Source: Actinobacteria bacterium IMCC25003
Lineage (GTDB): Bacteria > Actinomycetota > Actinomycetes > Nanopelagicales > Nanopelagicaceae
Direction: 5' to 3'
DNA length: 64,000 bases
NCBI GenBank assembly: GCA_002284855.1
Contig: CP015603.1
Coordinates: 868,001 to 932,000 of the forward strand
Shown: piece by piece, positions 46,888-60,281 of the stretch
Layout of the letters: every line of letters starts with the position of its first letter
Position numbering within the stretch: the stretch's first letter is position 1
Made by a program: the position numbers and the translations under genes
Notes under the pieces: generated by a model
Databases searched by the model: none
What the model was told of the DNA's origin: nothing
What the model saw: only the letters and a program-made list of their open reading frames with translations

Positions 46888-46913
46888 GTGGCAAGAGTAT
46901 CGACTCCATGCGA

Positions 46914-47267
46914 CTAGAGACGGACAATCTCCGCCGCCTCAATCTGCCAACGGCTGGCGACTCCGGTGGGGCTCTGCCAGAACCTGCGATGAATTGAGCC
47001 TGATACCTCGATCCATTCGTCGCCTTCGAGAGTCAGAGCGACTTTTCGTATCTTGGCGCTCCAGGCTGCGATATCGAGAGTATCAACGCCTTCGCGCTCA
47101 GCACGGGTGACGATCAATCGAAACTCCACGACCTTATCTCCGCTAGGAAGTTCCTTCGTTGTTGCGGGAGCCGATACTCGACCTCGCAGAAGAAGGTCGT
47201 TGAGAGAGTAATCAACTTCCTCTTCTAGTTGTTCGCTCTTCTTCACTGCATTCTTTGTGGCAGCCAT
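46914..47267 (-). CDS. SSB-like OB-fold protein without acidic tail
   Basis: A 117-residue single-stranded-DNA-binding-protein family member: LRGRVSAPATTKELPSGDKVVEFRLIVTR and IEVSGSIHRRFWQSPTGVASRWQIEAAEI follow the OB-fold pattern of SSB. It ends right after the fold, so the usual linker and acidic C-terminal peptide that recruits replication proteins are absent. A housekeeping SSB must therefore exist elsewhere. The N-terminal 20 residues are charged. Function is probably auxiliary ssDNA or RNA binding. Confidence 0.7.
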   Translation of the reverse strand: MAATKNAVKKSEQLEEEVDYSLNDLLLRGRVSAPATTKELPSGDKVVEFRLIVTRAEREGVDTLDIAAWSAKIRKVALTLEGDEWIEVSGSIHRRFWQSPTGVASRWQIEAAEIVRL

Positions 47268-47351
47268 ATTCGCCCTTTCTGTAGATGAAGGGGCGATGAT
47301 TGAGTACAGCTCTGACGGAATTTCAGAGATTAATTATGAGTGTGGATATCT

Positions 47352-48254
47352 CTACTTCTGTGAACGTTCGAGAGCGTCGGTCTCTTCATCTGGATCTAGA
47401 TCGGCGCATTTGGCAAACCATTCTCGCGCTTCATCCTTACGTCCTGCCGCTTCAAGAGCATCGGCATATGCATAACGAAGTCGGAATGCCCAATCTTCGC
47501 TCTCATTCTTTAGTTCTTTACATTGCAAGGTAACAACTGCAGCATCGAATTCACCGAGATCGCGTCGCGCTCCTGATGCAACGATTCGCATCTCGATCTC
47601 TTCGGGCTTAGCTAAACGCTTGACCTCATCAGAACCAGCCAAATTCAGGGCTTTCAGAGGGTTTCCGAGGCCGCGTTCGCAATCGGCCATTACTGGCCAC
47701 ATGGAAACATCACCTGAAATTCTGTTTGAGGCGCGGAGTTCCTTCAACGCTATCTCGTAATGCCCTGCACGATATGCGGCGTAACCAGCTGTCTCGCGAA
47801 CAACTGCAAGACGACCTGCATGGTGTGCGGCAGCTACTGCATGCTTATGAGACAGTTCTGGATCGATATCCATATAGAGATTGACGCAGACCATGTGGCG
47901 CGCAACAACCTTTGCATTCTCAGCAGAGAGACTTAACAGCTCTGCGCGAACGCTTTTTTCAAGTTCTTCACCTGTGACATCTTCAGGAATATCTGGCTCA
48001 AAGATTCGTGGACGGATACGTGATTGATCGCGTTCTTGCGGTGCAGGCCGAAACCCGCGTGGATCACTGACTTCACGGCCTTGAGAGACCTGACGGGTTG
48101 CTCCGGCGCGGTCTGGTCGACCTCCACGGGCAGGACGCTCGTCGCGAGATTGTGGACGTGAAGAAGAAGCTGGACGTGAAGAAGATGAACGCGAAGATGG
48201 ACGACCATTTGATGGTCGCGCTGGTCGATCACTATTACGTGGACGCTCTTCCAT
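47352..48254 (-). CDS. TPR-like protein with R/S/P-rich disordered N-terminus
   Basis: A 300-residue protein. Residues 1 to about 85 are a low-complexity Arg/Ser/Pro/Gly region (repeats of RPSS, SSRP and RPARG). From about 95 to 300 it is helical with TPR-like repeats (AGYAAYRAGHYEIALKELRAS, YADALEAAGRKDEAREWFAKCADLDP). It corresponds in position to a conserved TPR gene near tlyA/tyrS in Mycobacterium. The basic tail suggests RNA binding, perhaps on ribosomes, as the gene lies directly after the rRNA operon; that is inference. Confidence 0.75.
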   Translation of the reverse strand: MEERPRNSDRPARPSNGRPSSRSSSSRPASSSRPQSRDERPARGGRPDRAGATRQVSQGREVSDPRGFRPAPQERDQSRIRPRIFEPDIPEDVTGEELEKSVRAELLSLSAENAKVVARHMVCVNLYMDIDPELSHKHAVAAAHHAGRLAVVRETAGYAAYRAGHYEIALKELRASNRISGDVSMWPVMADCERGLGNPLKALNLAGSDEVKRLAKPEEIEMRIVASGARRDLGEFDAAVVTLQCKELKNESEDWAFRLRYAYADALEAAGRKDEAREWFAKCADLDPDEETDALERSQK

Positions 48255-48330
48255 TACTATCTCCCATATTTGCTAGTTAAGTTTAACTTCCAAATTTCTC
48301 AAAGAACCGAAATAAGTTGATTGAGAAATA

Positions 48331-48366
48331 AAAAAGGGGCGCTTAAAAATAAGCGCCCCTTTTTAT
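48331..48366 (-). terminator. rRNA operon terminator
   Basis: AAAAAGGGGCGCTT, a 6-nt loop, then AAGCGCCCCTTTTT: a perfect 14-bp stem with A- and T-tracts on both sides, 8 nt beyond 5S on the minus strand. Because it is symmetric it could act on both strands. Confidence 0.9.
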
Positions 48367-48373
48367 AAAAGAA

Positions 48374-48492
48374 GTCCGGCGACGTTCTACTCTCCCACAA
48401 GGTCACCCGTGCAGTACCATCGACGCTGAGAGGCTTAACTTCCGGGTTCGGAATGGGACCGGGTGTTTCCCTCTCGCTATGGTCGCCGAAAC
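48374..48492 (-). rRNA. rrf: 5S ribosomal RNA
   Basis: About 119 nt on the minus strand. The 5' end TTTCGGCGACC pairs with 3' GTCGCCGGAC, and the internal CCCATTCCGAACCCGGAAG loop is conserved in actinobacterial 5S. End points are approximate. Confidence 0.93.
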
Positions 48493-48580
48493 GCTATTGA
48501 GTTTTGGACGTAAACCTACGAAAGTAAGTCTGATCAGAAATTAATCTGATCTACTTATTTGAGGTTCTCGACCGTATCTC

Positions 48581-48601
48581 GAGAACCACACAGTGGACGC
48601 G
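48581..48601 (-). repeat. 3' arm of the 23S processing stem
   Basis: GAGAACCACACAGTGGACGCG is complementary at 20 of 21 positions to 51715-51735, closing a stem around 23S rRNA that would be an RNase III-type cleavage site. Confidence 0.7.
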
Positions 48602-48611
48602 TAGCAACTTT

Positions 48612-53533
<4,922 letters not shown>

Positions 53534-53890
53534 TTTCTTCATGGCTTACGAGACAAACAAACTGTCGTTTATTTTGTCTTTACCAAAGGAAATCAACGAG
53601 TATTTCCAAACACTATAAATAGTGTCTGGTACATACTTCATTGAAGTATTTATTTGAGAAGGTACTCGTTGTTTGCACAACAAAGTAAGCCTTCTCGGCA
53701 TTGACTTATGGCACGCTGTTGAGTTCTCAAGGTACGGATGCGCACTGCTTCGCGGAATTTCTTCCACTTTTCAGGGCAGACCGCCAAATCTAGTCCATGG
53801 CTACGCGCACGTCAAAACGGCGGTAATGGCCTAGATCGGGAAGTAATGCTGTACGACCACTTTCGTGTCCGTTCCACAGCAAGGAGCGTA
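53534..53890 (-). promoter_or_regulatory. rRNA leader (no gene)
   Basis: The 490 nt between 16S and tyrS hold no gene. The leader includes the actinobacterial antitermination-like element CTTGAGAACTCAACAGCGTG (53712-53732). It also has two hairpins (ACACTATAAATAGTGT at 53610-53625; ATACTTCA-T-TGAAGTAT at 53633-53649) closed by AACGAGTA/TACTCGTT (53595-53602 with 53663-53670), and a competing pairing GAGAAGG/CCTTCTC (53656-53662 with 53690-53696). Confidence 0.7.
53787..53815 (-). promoter_or_regulatory. rRNA promoter P2
   Basis: TTGACG (53815-53810), 17-nt spacer, TAGATT (53792-53787) on the minus strand. Lies downstream of P1, giving tandem rrn promoters. Confidence 0.65.
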
Positions 53891-53919
53891 ACTATAGGTG
53901 GCTCCCCCATACAGGTCAA
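53891..53919 (-). promoter_or_regulatory. rRNA promoter P1
   Basis: TTGACC (53919-53914), 17-nt spacer, TATAGT (53896-53891) on the minus strand, close to the sigma-70/SigA consensus. Transcription would start near 53884. Confidence 0.75.
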
Positions 53920-53971
53920 ATCGGGGTCCTACCCATACCCCCGAATACGTCCAAATGAGGGCAAATATGAA

Positions 53972-54007
53972 AAAACCCCACTTTTATGCGTAAAAAGTGA
54001 GGTTTTT
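53972..54007 (-). terminator. Terminator of the arg-tyrS operon
   Basis: On the minus strand AAACCTCACTTTTTA-CGCA-TAAAAGTGGGGTTT (one G-T pair) is followed by a T-run, 17 nt after the tyrS stop and about 50 nt before rrn P1. It insulates the rRNA promoters. Confidence 0.88.
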
Positions 54008-54023
54008 CGGGGTAGAAATCAAA

Positions 54024-55304
54024 TTAAATGAGCTCGACTGCGGCAAGGTCTCTCTTGCCCTTTCGCAAAACTGCATATTTACCGCATAAAAAATGGCTTT
54101 TTTCGAGACGGAAATCTTCGCCTGAGATCTTCTCATTATTGAGATATGCGCCACCTTCCTTGACGATACGTCGAGCAGCAGATTTGGAGTCGACGACCCC
54201 AGTTGCTGCTAATAAATCGACCCATGTCGGAATTTCTTCACCGCTCTTTACTTGTGTGCGTGGAAGCTCGGCAAGAGCTGCAGACAAAGTTGCCTCATCA
54301 AGTTCGGTGATGTCACCTTGTCCAAACAATGCACGCGCTGCCGCTTCAACTCGCTCTGCAATCAAGGGGCTATGTACAAGTGAAGTTAATTCTCGCGCGA
54401 GTTCACGATGCGCTTCACGCGCACCAGGATTTTCATTATGAGTTTTTTCAAGCGCCTCAATCTCTTCGCGAGATTTGAATGAGAAAACCTTGATGAACTT
54501 AATAACATCCTTATCATCAGAGTTGAGCCAGTATTGGAAGAAGGCATACGGTGATGTCATTTCAGGATCGAGCCACACCGAACCGCCTGCAGTCTTACCA
54601 AACTTTGTTCCATCATTCTTTGTCAAAAGTGGAACAGTAAGAGCATGTGCGCTACCACCTTCTGCGCGGCGAATGAGGTCGAGACCAGCCGTGATATTTC
54701 CCCACTGATCTGATCCACCAATTTGAAGTGTGCAGTTGTAGCGACGATAAAGTTCGAGGTAATCCATTGATTGCAAAACTTGATATGAGAATTCAGTATA
54801 TGAAATTCCATCTTTCTCGAGTCGAGTAGAAACTGAATCCTTATTGAGCATCTGATTGACGCTAAAGTGCTTTCCAATATCGCGAAGGAATTCGATTGCC
54901 GACATTGGTGCAGTCCAGTCGAGGTTATTGACCATCTTTGCTGGATTTTCTTTTGTTTCAAAGTCCATAAATTTCGAGAGCTGCGTCTTAATGCGGTTAA
55001 CCCACTGCTCAACAACATCTGTTGTATTGAGCGTTCGCTCATCATTTCTTCCGCTCGGATCTCCGACAAGACCAGTTGCTCCTCCTACGAGTGGAAGCGT
55101 GTGGTGGCCAGCTAACTGGAAGCGGCGTAGAACGAGAAGTACTACGAGGTTTCCTACGTGAATGCTGGGTGCTGTTGGGTCGGTGCCCAAGTAGAGAGTG
55201 ATGGGCTTCTTCAGAGCTTCACGGAGCTCCTTTTCATCAGTGGTCTGCGAGATAAGCCCGCGCCACTTGAGGTCATCAATTAAGTCAGTCATCTCGGTTT
55301 TCAC
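54024..55304 (-). CDS. tyrS: Tyrosyl-tRNA synthetase
   Basis: Charges tRNA-Tyr. The 426-residue class I enzyme has the HIGH motif as HVGNLV (about 48-53), tyrosine/tRNA contacts in GGSDQWGNITAGLDLIRR, KMSKS as KFGKTAGG (about 240), and a C-terminal S4 domain (about 360-426). ATG overlaps the argH stop (ATGA), so it is the last gene of the arginine operon rather than being independently regulated. A strong terminator follows. Confidence 0.97.
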   Translation of the reverse strand: MKTEMTDLIDDLKWRGLISQTTDEKELREALKKPITLYLGTDPTAPSIHVGNLVVLLVLRRFQLAGHHTLPLVGGATGLVGDPSGRNDERTLNTTDVVEQWVNRIKTQLSKFMDFETKENPAKMVNNLDWTAPMSAIEFLRDIGKHFSVNQMLNKDSVSTRLEKDGISYTEFSYQVLQSMDYLELYRRYNCTLQIGGSDQWGNITAGLDLIRRAEGGSAHALTVPLLTKNDGTKFGKTAGGSVWLDPEMTSPYAFFQYWLNSDDKDVIKFIKVFSFKSREEIEALEKTHNENPGAREAHRELARELTSLVHSPLIAERVEAAARALFGQGDITELDEATLSAALAELPRTQVKSGEEIPTWVDLLAATGVVDSKSAARRIVKEGGAYLNNEKISGEDFRLEKSHFLCGKYAVLRKGKRDLAAVELI

Positions 55305-56728
55305 GCACCCATCATCTCTGAGAAAGCCTTCGCCTTGTCGGTGAATTCTTTTGAGTATGCAGCAGTGATGGCCGTGGACTCTGTGATCTGTTGCTTGAAG
55401 GATGAAGGTGAGGTGCCACCCACAGTCGTGCGAGATTCGAGTGCGCCATGAACAGTGAGAACATCACGCACATCGCCCTTAAGCGATGGGTGAATCGACG
55501 CGAATTCGTCATCTGTGAGTTGGTGCAGTTGACGTCCTGATGACTCGCAGAGCGCCACGCACTTACCTGCCGCCTCATGAGCATGCGCAAAAGGAACCTT
55601 TGCTTGAACTAAGTAATCTGCAATCTCTGTTGCAAGAGAGAAACCAAGGGGCGCGGCTAGCGCCATCTTCTCGCGATCAAATTCTGTTGTTGCAACCATT
55701 CCAGTTACCGCTGGCAGAACAAGCAAAACAGTGTCAATCGAATCAAAGAGTGGTTCTTTATCTTCTTGAAGATCGCGGTTGTATGCAAAAGGCAGACCCT
55801 TTAGCATCGTTAGAACGCCAGTAAGGTTTCCAACAAGGCGTCCCGCTTTTCCACGGGCAAGTTCTGCCATATCGGGATTCTTCTTCTGCGGCATTATCGA
55901 TGATCCAGTTGAGTAAGCATCAGCCACTTTTGCCCAACCGAATTCAGTTGTGGCCCAGATGCACCATTCTTCGCCGATGCGTGAGAGATGAATTCCAACC
56001 ATAGATAAAATAAAGAGCGCCTCTGCCACAAAGTCGCGATCTGAAACGCCATCAATTGAGTTTGCTGCACTTGATGTAAAGCCAAGATTCTTGGCAGTTA
56101 CCTCAGGAGAGAGCGGAAGCGAAGATCCGGCTAAAGCTCCGGAACCCAGTGGGCTTACGAGAGCACGATCGAGCCAATCGTGAATACGATCGAGATCGCG
56201 AGAAAAGCCTTGTACATGCTTTGCAAGCTCATGGCCGAAGAGCACTGGCTGCGCATGTTGGAGGTGTGTAAATCCTGGTGCCGGCACATCTCCATACTCA
56301 GATGCTTTGGCAATCAGCGCCTTTTGAAGTGCAAGTACCTGCTGAGCTACTTCAATCATGTGATCGATAGCGTAGAGACGAAGGTCGGTTGCCACTTGGT
56401 CATTACGTGAACGACCAGCGCGGAGTGAACCTCCGATGGCGCCTAACTTCTCGGTTAATCCACGCTCGAGAGCGCTATGGACATCTTCATCAGTCTCGTT
56501 TGCGATGAATTTTCCCGATGCGACTTCAGAGATGAGCGCTTTCAAAGCCCCGCGAATAGGTTCAGCGACTGCATCTTCGAGCAAGCCACTGGACTGCAGA
56601 ACCGCTAGGTGCGCAAGCGAGGATCGCAGGTCGTAAGGAGCCAGTCTCCAATCAAAATGAACGCTACGAGAGAGTGCAAAGACAGCATCAGCTGGTGTTT
56701 CAGAAAAACGTCCGCCCCAGAGCGCCAT
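55301..56728 (-). CDS. argH: Argininosuccinate lyase
   Basis: Splits argininosuccinate to arginine and fumarate. The 475-residue protein has the fumarase/aspartase signature GSSIMPQKKNPD near 275-286 with the catalytic serine, the AGRSRNDQVATDLRLY substrate loop and FTHLQHAQPV. Complete, with ATG overlapping the argR stop by one base. In most actinobacteria argG precedes argH; here argR does. Confidence 0.97.
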   Translation of the reverse strand: MALWGGRFSETPADAVFALSRSVHFDWRLAPYDLRSSLAHLAVLQSSGLLEDAVAEPIRGALKALISEVASGKFIANETDEDVHSALERGLTEKLGAIGGSLRAGRSRNDQVATDLRLYAIDHMIEVAQQVLALQKALIAKASEYGDVPAPGFTHLQHAQPVLFGHELAKHVQGFSRDLDRIHDWLDRALVSPLGSGALAGSSLPLSPEVTAKNLGFTSSAANSIDGVSDRDFVAEALFILSMVGIHLSRIGEEWCIWATTEFGWAKVADAYSTGSSIMPQKKNPDMAELARGKAGRLVGNLTGVLTMLKGLPFAYNRDLQEDKEPLFDSIDTVLLVLPAVTGMVATTEFDREKMALAAPLGFSLATEIADYLVQAKVPFAHAHEAAGKCVALCESSGRQLHQLTDDEFASIHPSLKGDVRDVLTVHGALESRTTVGGTSPSSFKQQITESTAITAAYSKEFTDKAKAFSEMMGA

Positions 56729-57207
56729 TATTTGCTACCTCTTCCACTTCTCTTTATTCCACCGTAAGCAAGCAATTCTTTCGCGAGTTGGGCTCCACCG
56801 CTCGCTTTTCTCGATACAACGAGAACCGTGTCGTCACCAGCAATCGTGCCGATAATCTCTGAAATTCCAGAGTGATCGAGCGAACTAGCCAATAGCTGTG
56901 CTCCCCCGGGTGGGGTCCGGACCACTGCGAGATTGCCACTGGCCTCGACAGAGATGATGAGATCTGACGGCACCGGCATAGTGCGAGAGATGGATTCATC
57001 GTCACTATTTGAAATCTTGTAGACAGATTCACCGGTTGCAGAGCGTCCACGCACTGCGCCAATCTCTTCTAGGTCACGACTTGCTGTTGCTTGAGTAACG
57101 GGAAAGCCAGCTTTCTTCAACTGCTTCACCAAATCTGATTGCGAATGAATAAGGCCAGCCTTAATCAACGCAATTGCCTTTGCCCGACGTGCTGTCACAC
57201 TAGACAT
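56728..57207 (-). CDS. argR: Arginine repressor
   Basis: Hexameric arginine-responsive repressor of this operon. The 159-residue protein has an N-terminal winged helix (HSQSDLVKQLKKAGFPVTQATASRDLEEIGA, about 18-50) and a C-terminal arginine-binding and oligomerisation domain with GTIAGDDTVLVV. ATG 57207 begins at MSSVTARRAKAIALIKAG and overlaps argD by 8 nt. Two ARG boxes upstream of argC (61310-61342) are its evident targets, so it is autoregulated. Confidence 0.95.
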   Translation of the reverse strand: MSSVTARRAKAIALIKAGLIHSQSDLVKQLKKAGFPVTQATASRDLEEIGAVRGRSATGESVYKISNSDDESISRTMPVPSDLIISVEASGNLAVVRTPPGGAQLLASSLDHSGISEIIGTIAGDDTVLVVSRKASGGAQLAKELLAYGGIKRSGRGSK

Positions 57208-58357
57208 GAGATACCTCCCTGAGAGCCTTTGCGAAAATTGCAACAAATTTCTCAGCCTGTTTCATTGAAACATTAAGTGCAGGAGCTAAACGAATCGTTG
57301 AATCTCCTGGAGCGTTGATGAGCGCTCCCAATTCTTGACACTTTTTGGAAAGTGATTTTGCAACAGGCTTTTCGAGAGTGAGACCGATAAGAAGTCCTGC
57401 GCCTCGAACTTCAGTTACTCCTGGGATCAGTGCAAGTTCTGCGAGCAGGAATTCTCCGACTTCGTCAACGTGAGCAAGAATCTTCTCCTTCTCAATCGAG
57501 GAAATAACTGCAAGTGCTGCCGCAGTTGCAACAGGATTTCCACCGAATGTTGAACCGTGATCTCCTGCTTCAAATAACTGTGATGCAGAACCAAGTGCAA
57601 TCATGGCGCCAAGCGGAAGTCCCCCGCCTAAACCCTTTGCCAATGTAATGACATCTGGCTTGATTCCTGAATATTCATAGCCGAACCAATCTCCTGTACG
57701 ACCCATTCCGGTCTGTACGCAATCGAAAACTAGAAGTACGCCATTATCGTCGCAGTATTGACGAAGATTCTTGAGATAGTCACTCGGTGGAACAATGACA
57801 CCGGCCTCACCCATGATTGGCTCAACAATAACCATTGCAGTCTTCTTAGTGATGGCTCTCTTCATAGCAGCGGAATCACCGAATGGAACGTGCTTAACCC
57901 CTTTAATGAGCGGTTTGAAAGGGTTTCTCTTTGAAGGTTGTCCAGTGAGTGAAAGAGCTCCCATAGTTCGACCATGGAAAGCTTCTTGTGTCGCAACAAC
58001 TTTATACTTTCCAGTCTTACGTGAGAGTTTCAGCGCCGCTTCATTTGCCTCTGCTCCCGAGTTACAGAAGAAGACTCTCGCACTCTTATCGCCTGTCAAT
58101 TTCTGAAGTCTCTCAGCAAGCTCAAGAACGTTGGGGTGGGCATAGAAATTACTGACATGTCCCAAGGTGGCAATTTGCTTGCTCACAGATTTCACAATCG
58201 CCGGATGTGCATGACCTAGAACATTGGTAGCAATCCCAGCTAAGAAATCGAGATAGGTATCACCATTTGCATCCTTCACGACTGAACCCTTGCCTGAAAC
58301 AAGTTCGATAGTCGGAGTTCCGTAATTATCTTGAATAGCTCTTTGCCAACGCTTCAT
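57200..58357 (-). CDS. argD: Acetylornithine aminotransferase
   Basis: PLP enzyme converting N-acetylglutamate semialdehyde to N-acetylornithine. The 385-residue class III aminotransferase has FFCNSGAEANEAALKLSRK, VVEPIMGEAG, and the PLP lysine in ITLAKGLGGGLPLGAM. The GSTFGGNPVA loop is present. ATG overlaps the argB stop (ATGA). Confidence 0.96.
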   Translation of the reverse strand: MKRWQRAIQDNYGTPTIELVSGKGSVVKDANGDTYLDFLAGIATNVLGHAHPAIVKSVSKQIATLGHVSNFYAHPNVLELAERLQKLTGDKSARVFFCNSGAEANEAALKLSRKTGKYKVVATQEAFHGRTMGALSLTGQPSKRNPFKPLIKGVKHVPFGDSAAMKRAITKKTAMVIVEPIMGEAGVIVPPSDYLKNLRQYCDDNGVLLVFDCVQTGMGRTGDWFGYEYSGIKPDVITLAKGLGGGLPLGAMIALGSASQLFEAGDHGSTFGGNPVATAAALAVISSIEKEKILAHVDEVGEFLLAELALIPGVTEVRGAGLLIGLTLEKPVAKSLSKKCQELGALINAPGDSTIRLAPALNVSMKQAEKFVAIFAKALREVSHV

Positions 58358-59139
58358 GCAACCACCAACGTTCCGCCCACACCTAAGAGGGCATCCTTGA
58401 GAGCCGATGGATTTGTTCCATCGATAATTCTTACCGCTTTAGCTCCGGCTTCAATGGCATCAAGGCATGCTTGAACTTTCGGCGCCATACCTTCGGCAAA
58501 AGTAGCTTTGAGAGATTCAAGTTCTTCGGCGCAGATAGATGAGATGAGTGAACTCTTATCTGGCCAATTCTTATAAATACCTTCAACATCGGTCATGATG
58601 ATCAACCATTGCGCATCGAGAGCACCCGCGATAGCGGCGGCAGCAAGATCGGCGTTGACGTTAAAGCCAACAGATCCGTATTCATTGGCAGCGATGGGTG
58701 AAATAACCGGAACTTTTCCGGCGCTCACGAGTTCATTAAGTGCGCGAGTATCGACAGATGTCACAACACCTACTAAGCCGAGATCTGCAGGAGTTCCATC
58801 AACGAGGGTAGTCAGGGGTTCTGCAACGAGAGTTCCGGATGTTCGGCCAGAAATAGCCACAGCGTTAACGCCATGTTCCTTGAGCGATTTGGCCACAGAC
58901 GGTCCGACTTCATCTGCCAAAACTCTTTCAACAACGGTAAACGTCTCAGGAGTCGTGACTCTAAAACCCCCTACAAAAGAGGATTCGATGCCTGCAGCTT
59001 TGAGAGCCTCGCCAATTTGTGGGCCACCACCATGCACGACGACAGGAGTAACTCCAGATGAAATTGCCTCTGCTATAGCTTTGGCAAAGCCTCCATGCTC
59101 ATCAGTCATTGCGTGACCGCCGAATTTGATGACGATCAT
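58354..59139 (-). CDS. argB: Acetylglutamate kinase
   Basis: Phosphorylates N-acetylglutamate. At 261 residues it begins directly with the first beta strand (MIVIKFGGHAMTD) and has VVHGGGPQIGEAL, GFRVTTPETFTVVERVLADE and FNVNADLAAAAIAGAL. It lacks the N-terminal helix of the longer (about 290-300 residue) arginine-sensitive hexameric enzymes. By family knowledge a short enzyme like this should resemble the dimeric, arginine-insensitive E. coli type; that is inference. ATG overlaps the argJ stop. Confidence 0.94.
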   Translation of the reverse strand: MIVIKFGGHAMTDEHGGFAKAIAEAISSGVTPVVVHGGGPQIGEALKAAGIESSFVGGFRVTTPETFTVVERVLADEVGPSVAKSLKEHGVNAVAISGRTSGTLVAEPLTTLVDGTPADLGLVGVVTSVDTRALNELVSAGKVPVISPIAANEYGSVGFNVNADLAAAAIAGALDAQWLIIMTDVEGIYKNWPDKSSLISSICAEELESLKATFAEGMAPKVQACLDAIEAGAKAVRIIDGTNPSALKDALLGVGGTLVVA

Positions 59140-60281
59140 GTGGAATATGCCGAATTCTCGTGGACATAGTCGTGAGATAAATCGTTGGTCATCACTGTCG
59201 CAGAGGCGCTGCCCATATTGAGGTTTACCTCAAGACCGACCAGACGATCTTCGAATGAAACCAAATTCTTATCCTCGAAAGGTGCAGATTCCTTAGCGAC
59301 GTGCACTCCATTGAGAATGACATCGATATTGAGTGCATCCATTTGGGCATCCGCAGTTCCGACCGCTGCAAGAACACGACCCCAATTAGGATCGGCTCCG
59401 AAGATCGCACATTTCAACAAATTGTTTCTCGCACAGGCGCGTGCAACTTCTACAGCTTCATCTTCCGTAACAGCGCCCTTAATTGTGATTGCAACCGTCT
59501 TCGTCGAACCTTCGGCATCTGCGATGAGTTGAGCCGCCAATGAGCCACACACGCTCATAAGAGAATCTTCGAACTCTGCATCAGAAAGCGTGACACCCGA
59601 TGCACCGCTTCCCATAAGCAGAACAGTGTCATTGGTAGAAGTGCAACCATCGGAATCAATTCGGTTATATGTGCGATCGGTTACGCGCGTGAAAATCTCC
59701 TGTGCGTTTATTGGCAGAATGGCATCAGTCATCACAACAGAGAGCATCGTTGCCAGAGCTGGAGCGAGCATCCCTGCACCCTTTGCAATTCCTGCGAACT
59801 CGACTCCGTTGATGGAAGCGGTAGAAACCTTGGGAACGCTATCAGTAGTCATAATGGCGCGTGATACATCATGGAGTGAATCTGGTGTGAGATTTGTTGC
59901 TATAGATTCAAGTCCATTGAGAATTTTTGGCATTGGCAACAGCTCGCCAATGAGGCCTGTGGAACACACAACAACTTCTCCAGCAGATACTCCAAGTAGG
60001 TCGGCGACCTTCTCTGCTGTGTGATGTGTATCTGCAAATCCTTGTGGACCAGTGCATGCATTAGCCCCGCCGGAGTTTAGAACTGCAGCGCGCACTAGCT
60101 TTCCTTTGGTGACCTCGCGAGACCAGATCACTGGTGCTGCAACGACCTTGTTACTTGTATATACAGCGGCAGCATCAAAACGAGGCCCCATATTCTCAAT
60201 AAGGGTGAGATCGAGTGCGCCATTTGATTTCAACCCCGCCGCAATGGCCGCGCCGCGAAAGCCTTTGGGAAGAGTCGTCAT
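59136..60281 (-). CDS. argJ: Ornithine acetyltransferase / N-acetylglutamate synthase
   Basis: Recycles the acetyl group from acetylornithine to glutamate. The 381-residue proenzyme self-cleaves before Thr178 in APALATML, freeing the nucleophile. Conserved KGFRGAAIAAGLK, NSGGANACTGPQG and DTVLLMGSGASG are present. Whether it is bifunctional (also using acetyl-CoA) cannot be read. ATGA overlaps at both ends with argC and argB. Confidence 0.95.
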   Translation of the reverse strand: MTTLPKGFRGAAIAAGLKSNGALDLTLIENMGPRFDAAAVYTSNKVVAAPVIWSREVTKGKLVRAAVLNSGGANACTGPQGFADTHHTAEKVADLLGVSAGEVVVCSTGLIGELLPMPKILNGLESIATNLTPDSLHDVSRAIMTTDSVPKVSTASINGVEFAGIAKGAGMLAPALATMLSVVMTDAILPINAQEIFTRVTDRTYNRIDSDGCTSTNDTVLLMGSGASGVTLSDAEFEDSLMSVCGSLAAQLIADAEGSTKTVAITIKGAVTEDEAVEVARACARNNLLKCAIFGADPNWGRVLAAVGTADAQMDALNIDVILNGVHVAKESAPFEDKNLVSFEDRLVGLEVNLNMGSASATVMTNDLSHDYVHENSAYST

